Assembly (NCBI GenBank): GCA_045805265.1
Contig: JBJMLO010000026.1
Location: 1 to 24,164 of the forward strand
Length of the DNA stretch: 24,164 bases
Origin: JBJMLO01 sp045805265
GTDB lineage: Bacteria > Actinomycetota > UBA4738 > JACQTL01
Direction of reading: 5' to 3'
In this document: piece after piece, positions 21,953-24,164 of the stretch
How positions within the stretch are numbered: position 1 is the stretch's first letter
How the letters are laid out: each line of letters opens with the position of its first letter
Notes under the pieces: generated by a model
The model's database searches: none
Told to the model about the DNA's origin: nothing
The model's input: the letters and a program-made list of their open reading frames with translations, nothing else
Made by a program: the position numbers and the translations under genes

Positions 21953-21958
21953 AATCTA
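21953..21958 (-). promoter_or_regulatory. -10 box TAGATT for leaderless AlkB-like gene
   Basis: TAGATT on the minus strand ends 7 nt before the GTG at 21945. Its first three bases are the TAG stop codon of the small membrane protein gene upstream. Confidence 0.5.
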
Positions 21959-22171
21959 TCGGACGCGGTGGAATGCCTGGTAAAGGAGGTAGCTGACCAC
22001 GGTGAGCAGCCCAGCCCCGAGTGTCAGCCAGATCACCATGCCCCACCCTCGATTCGTGCCGCGCCCGTAACCGAAGACGGCCACCATGAAGAGCGACCCG
22101 AGGAAGCCGATGACCATCATGCCAATGAGCACAGGTAGGAGGGAGGGATTGACGGTCCAGTCCACGATCAC
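21956..22171 (-). CDS. Small membrane protein, two helices
   Basis: A 71-residue protein I do not recognise, with two hydrophobic segments (about 10-34, rich in Leu, Val, Met and Gly, and about 44-64) separated by a short Arg/Gly loop, and a positively charged C-terminus. GTG start at 22171 lies 8 nt after a TAGGGT -10 box and lacks a ribosome binding site, again leaderless. It ends 10 nt before the AlkB-like start. Whether it works with the downstream enzymes is not evident. Confidence 0.7.
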   Translation of the reverse strand: MIVDWTVNPSLLPVLIGMMVIGFLGSLFMVAVFGYGRGTNRGWGMVIWLTLGAGLLTVVSYLLYQAFHRVR

Positions 22172-22179
22172 GTTGCGGA

Positions 22180-22185
22180 ACCCTA
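22180..22185 (-). promoter_or_regulatory. -10 box TAGGGT for the leaderless small membrane protein gene
   Basis: Minus-strand TAGGGT is followed by exactly 8 nt and the GTG at 22171, the same layout as gcvT and lipA. Confidence 0.55.
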
Positions 22186-22228
22186 GCGCGGATCAGCTTT
22201 TCCCCTTGCTAAAGGAGCACACTCAAGA

Positions 22229-22574
22229 GTGAACTGGATCCCGCCGAGATCATTGGCTGCTCGGAGGCAATGGGCGGCGCAGCATCCCTGGCTCGCGGGA
22301 TGCTACTTCGGATTGATCCTCTCGATCTTCCTCATCGTGCTGGCGATGACCGGAGGAAGTAGTTCGCTTGCCGTGCTGGTCGGTGGCCTCGGTGTGTGGC
22401 CTGGCAGGTTGGGTCTTGTTCGCGGTGGGTCCCAAGCTCCGTCTGTGGCCTCCCGTGGTCTCTGCCGCCGCCGTAGACCCAAAGCCCTGCCGCGAACTTC
22501 GAGTGCTGCCCGGCTTTGCACAAGAACCGGGCACCCTGCACAAGAAGTCACTGATTCCAGGTGATCTCGGATAG
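22229..22574 (+). pseudogene. Small two-helix membrane protein gene, apparently frameshifted
   Basis: From a GTG at 22229 (AAAGGAG 11 nt upstream) the frame encodes a charged start, HPWLAGCYFGLILSIFLIVLAM as a clear first membrane helix, and a short SSSLAVLVGGLG stretch, then turns into an Arg/Ser-rich reading with no hydrophobic character. In another frame from about 22385 the sequence reads CGLAGWVLFAVGPKLR, a good second helix. One small insertion or deletion near 22380-22400 would join them into a two-helix protein. It is either a decayed gene or a sequencing error. Product unknown. Confidence 0.5.
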
Positions 22575-22616
22575 CCCCGCATTTTCGCCGCCATCTCGGC
22601 GACCTTCTTGCAGCAA

Positions 22617-22696
22617 GCGTCGATGCAACGGGACTCGAACCCCAGCGACTTCAGGTGGCCGCTGAATCTGCGCCACTCTGTCCGCAGCCGAGTATG
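22617..22696 (-). other. tRNA-like relic sequence
   Basis: On the minus strand a D-arm-like hairpin (22687-22668), one base, an anticodon-arm-like hairpin with 5-bp stem and 7-nt loop (22666-22650), a 5-nt gap and a T-arm-like GGGGTTCGAGTCCC (22628-22644 region) fall in the order and spacing of a tRNA. However the T stem has two mismatches, base 33 is G instead of T, and the acceptor strands do not pair. It is not a functional tRNA; a decayed tRNA or chance match. The beta-propeller gene ends inside it. Confidence 0.25.
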
Positions 22697-23904
22697 AAGG
22701 GTCGCACACCGGAAACGTCACCGCCCACCCCCGCCTTGCCAGTTGCCCCGACGGCCCAGACTCGCCCATCGCCCGAGCCAGTCACCGCATTGAGCCGCGT
22801 GGTAGCGCCGTCCTCGTTCACCCCAGGCGACGCGACGACCGACCACCCCTTCCCGTCCCAATGCTCGACCAGGGGCTGCATCGCGGATGCCACGCCTCGT
22901 CTACCAACTGCCCACGCGTCATCCGGAGCTAGCGCGGCGACACCCGTCAAGGCCCCGGGCTCTTCGGATGCGGTACCTCCGCTCACCAAGCTCCACGAGG
23001 CTCCATCCCAGTGTGCGATGAGTGGATACTCGGTTGTCCCCCGATAGGAGGACCCGACTGCCCAGGCGTCATCTTCCGCTCCGGCCGATACGGCATTGAG
23101 AAAGCTCTGGGACCCATCATTCGGACTGGGTACGATGGCCCACGTCGTCCCGTTCCAGTGTTCGACCAGTGTGACGAACGCTCCGCTGGCGCTGCGGCTA
23201 CTTCCTACCGCCCAAACATCATCCGGTGCTACTCCGAAGACTGAGGAGAGGCTGTTGTCTCCTGTCGTCGCATTCGGCGTCGGAACAATCGTCCACATCC
23301 GACCATCCCAGTGCATGGCCATCGTCCGAAACGTTCCGATCCCCCCCTCGACCGTGCTCTCCTCCGTCTTCGTACCCCCGACGGCCCAAAGGTCATTTGG
23401 AGCCAGCGCGGCGATGCCGAATAGCACCGCGGCGACCCTACTGGGACTCGGACTCGGAACTCGGCTCCACCGGCTTCCGTCCCAATGGAGAACGAGGGTC
23501 TCGCCGTTGTCGCCATGAGGGCCGCCGATGGCCCCGACGGCCCAGGCGTCGTCGGCTGAAATGGCCTGAACCCCCTGCAAGTGTTCCTCGAAAGCCATGC
23601 GCGGCAAGGCGATGGGCGTCCAGACCTGTCCATCCCAATGTTCCGCGACACCTCGAACTGAAGAAGATTCCTCGAGACGCGAGCCAACAGCCCAGGCTTC
23701 GACATCACTTGCGGCAGAGACTGCTGAGAGGTTGTTGTCCGATCCGACCGCCTGCGCCACCGAGGGGTCGCATCCCGAAGCTGGCGTCGCAGGCTCGGCT
23801 CCAAGAAGCGCGCCCACCCCCACCACGCCGACATACGCGATCAGGATCGCTCCAACGAGTCCAACGAGGATTGTGCGGGCTGCGCGCAGACGAGCGCGTC
23901 GCAA
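22651..23904 (-). CDS. Membrane-anchored beta-propeller protein with WAVG/HWDG repeats
   Basis: A 417-residue protein: Arg-rich cytoplasmic start (1-11), one membrane helix (about 12-34), then an exported domain of seven repeats of about 50 residues. Each repeat has a DDAWAVG-like element (seven copies) and six carry an HWDG or HWNG turn followed by W and a V-SP end, typical of Kelch/sialidase-like propeller blades. The mature part has only two cysteines, Cys45 just after the helix and Cys407 near the end, well placed to close the ring by a disulfide. Such proteins usually bind ligands or surface partners; no catalytic residues are evident. Start is TTG at 23904; the frame is open upstream to a stop near 23982 but offers no ATG or GTG. 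Base composition is less GC-rich than the left 20 kb. Confidence 0.75.
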   Translation of the reverse strand: MRRARLRAARTILVGLVGAILIAYVGVVGVGALLGAEPATPASGCDPSVAQAVGSDNNLSAVSAASDVEAWAVGSRLEESSSVRGVAEHWDGQVWTPIALPRMAFEEHLQGVQAISADDAWAVGAIGGPHGDNGETLVLHWDGSRWSRVPSPSPSRVAAVLFGIAALAPNDLWAVGGTKTEESTVEGGIGTFRTMAMHWDGRMWTIVPTPNATTGDNSLSSVFGVAPDDVWAVGSSRSASGAFVTLVEHWNGTTWAIVPSPNDGSQSFLNAVSAGAEDDAWAVGSSYRGTTEYPLIAHWDGASWSLVSGGTASEEPGALTGVAALAPDDAWAVGRRGVASAMQPLVEHWDGKGWSVVASPGVNEDGATTRLNAVTGSGDGRVWAVGATGKAGVGGDVSGVRPFILGCGQSGADSAAT

Positions 23905-23926
23905 GAGAGATGAACCGCCCCGGGTT

Positions 23927-24163
23927 TCACGGAGACTCGGTGGCTTGAGTCGCGGGGTTCCGGCCGGAGGTTCTCACCTCCCCTCCGCTGCTTGCATAGA
24001 GCGCTCCTGAGAGGTCGCGAGAGCCCGATCGGTCGTCCGATCCGCCATCGGCGCCGGAAACGGGACCGTAGGGAGGCCGTAGAGCCCCGTTCGGGATCGG
24101 GTTGGCATCAGAGGCCGGGGGGACCGGGGTGTCTGTAGCGGCCTCCGCGGTCGGTGCGCTGTA
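23927..24163 (-). CDS. C-terminal part of an unknown gene (enters from right edge)
   Basis: A frame open from the window edge to a TGA at 23929-23927 gives 78 residues, rich in Pro, Ala, Ser, Gly and Asp, without hydrophobic segments or motifs I recognise. Third codon positions are mostly G or C, which favours real coding. It would end 22 nt before the propeller gene start, consistent with an operon. As only the tail is visible, nothing can be said of function. Confidence 0.4.
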   Translation of the reverse strand, partial: YSAPTAEAATDTPVPPASDANPIPNGALRPPYGPVSGADGGSDDRSGSRDLSGALYASSGGEVRTSGRNPATQATESP

Positions 24164-24164
24164 G

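Overview
The window is GC-rich actinobacterial-type chromosome, probably from a deep-branching or uncultured actinobacterium (inference). The supporting signs are strong G/C bias at third codon positions, a bacterial type A RNase P RNA, and the zinc-ribbon protein/RNase H gene pair also found together in mycobacteria. An LLM-class oxidoreductase of the F420-using type and many genes that look leaderless also fit: a TAGnnT -10 box lies only 7-8 nt before a GTG or ATG. Nearly all of the window is ordinary housekeeping chromosome. I see no CRISPR array, insertion sequence or prophage.

Layout. 1-2175: a cobalamin/metal-chelate ABC uptake operon on the minus strand (substrate-binding lipoprotein, then a FecCD/BtuC permease cut by the window edge), led by a clear cobalamin riboswitch. 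2211-2959: an unrecognised lipoprotein. 2964-4076: gcvT on the minus strand. 4172-10193: a plus-strand operon lpdA - E1 alpha - E1 beta - E2 - lipB, a complete 2-oxoacid dehydrogenase complex with its octanoyltransferase. 10194-12820: a minus-strand stretch with a methyltransferase, a thioredoxin-TPR protein of CnoX/YbbN type and an acyltransferase carrying an N-terminal acyl-carrier domain. 12926-16171: a second E1 alpha/E1 beta pair, clearly of the branched-chain 2-oxoacid type, followed by lipA.

16195-18990 (minus): an NTF2/SnoaL-like protein, a TlpA-like thioredoxin lipoprotein, rnpB, an RNase H-like protein and a zinc-ribbon coiled-coil protein. 19247-20242: two convergent STAS (anti-anti-sigma-like) genes, one with Glu at the usual phospho-Ser position, the other with a Cys-rich tail and a sigma-B-like promoter. 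20264-22185 (minus): a small two-helix membrane protein, an AlkB-like dioxygenase and an LLM oxidoreductase. 22190-24164: visibly less GC-rich DNA with a frameshifted small membrane gene, a tRNA-like relic, a membrane-anchored seven-repeat beta-propeller protein and the tail of an unknown gene.

The unifying theme is lipoate-dependent metabolism. LipB and LipA make the cofactor; the E2 carries it; two different E1 pairs could feed that single E2/E3 core; and GcvT belongs to another lipoyl system. No wholly new system stands out. The most notable points are the repeated leaderless promoter signature (with a near-identical 17-bp element in front of two unrelated genes), the ACP-PlsC fusion, the paired unusual STAS proteins, and the two-cysteine beta-propeller beside a tRNA-like relic.
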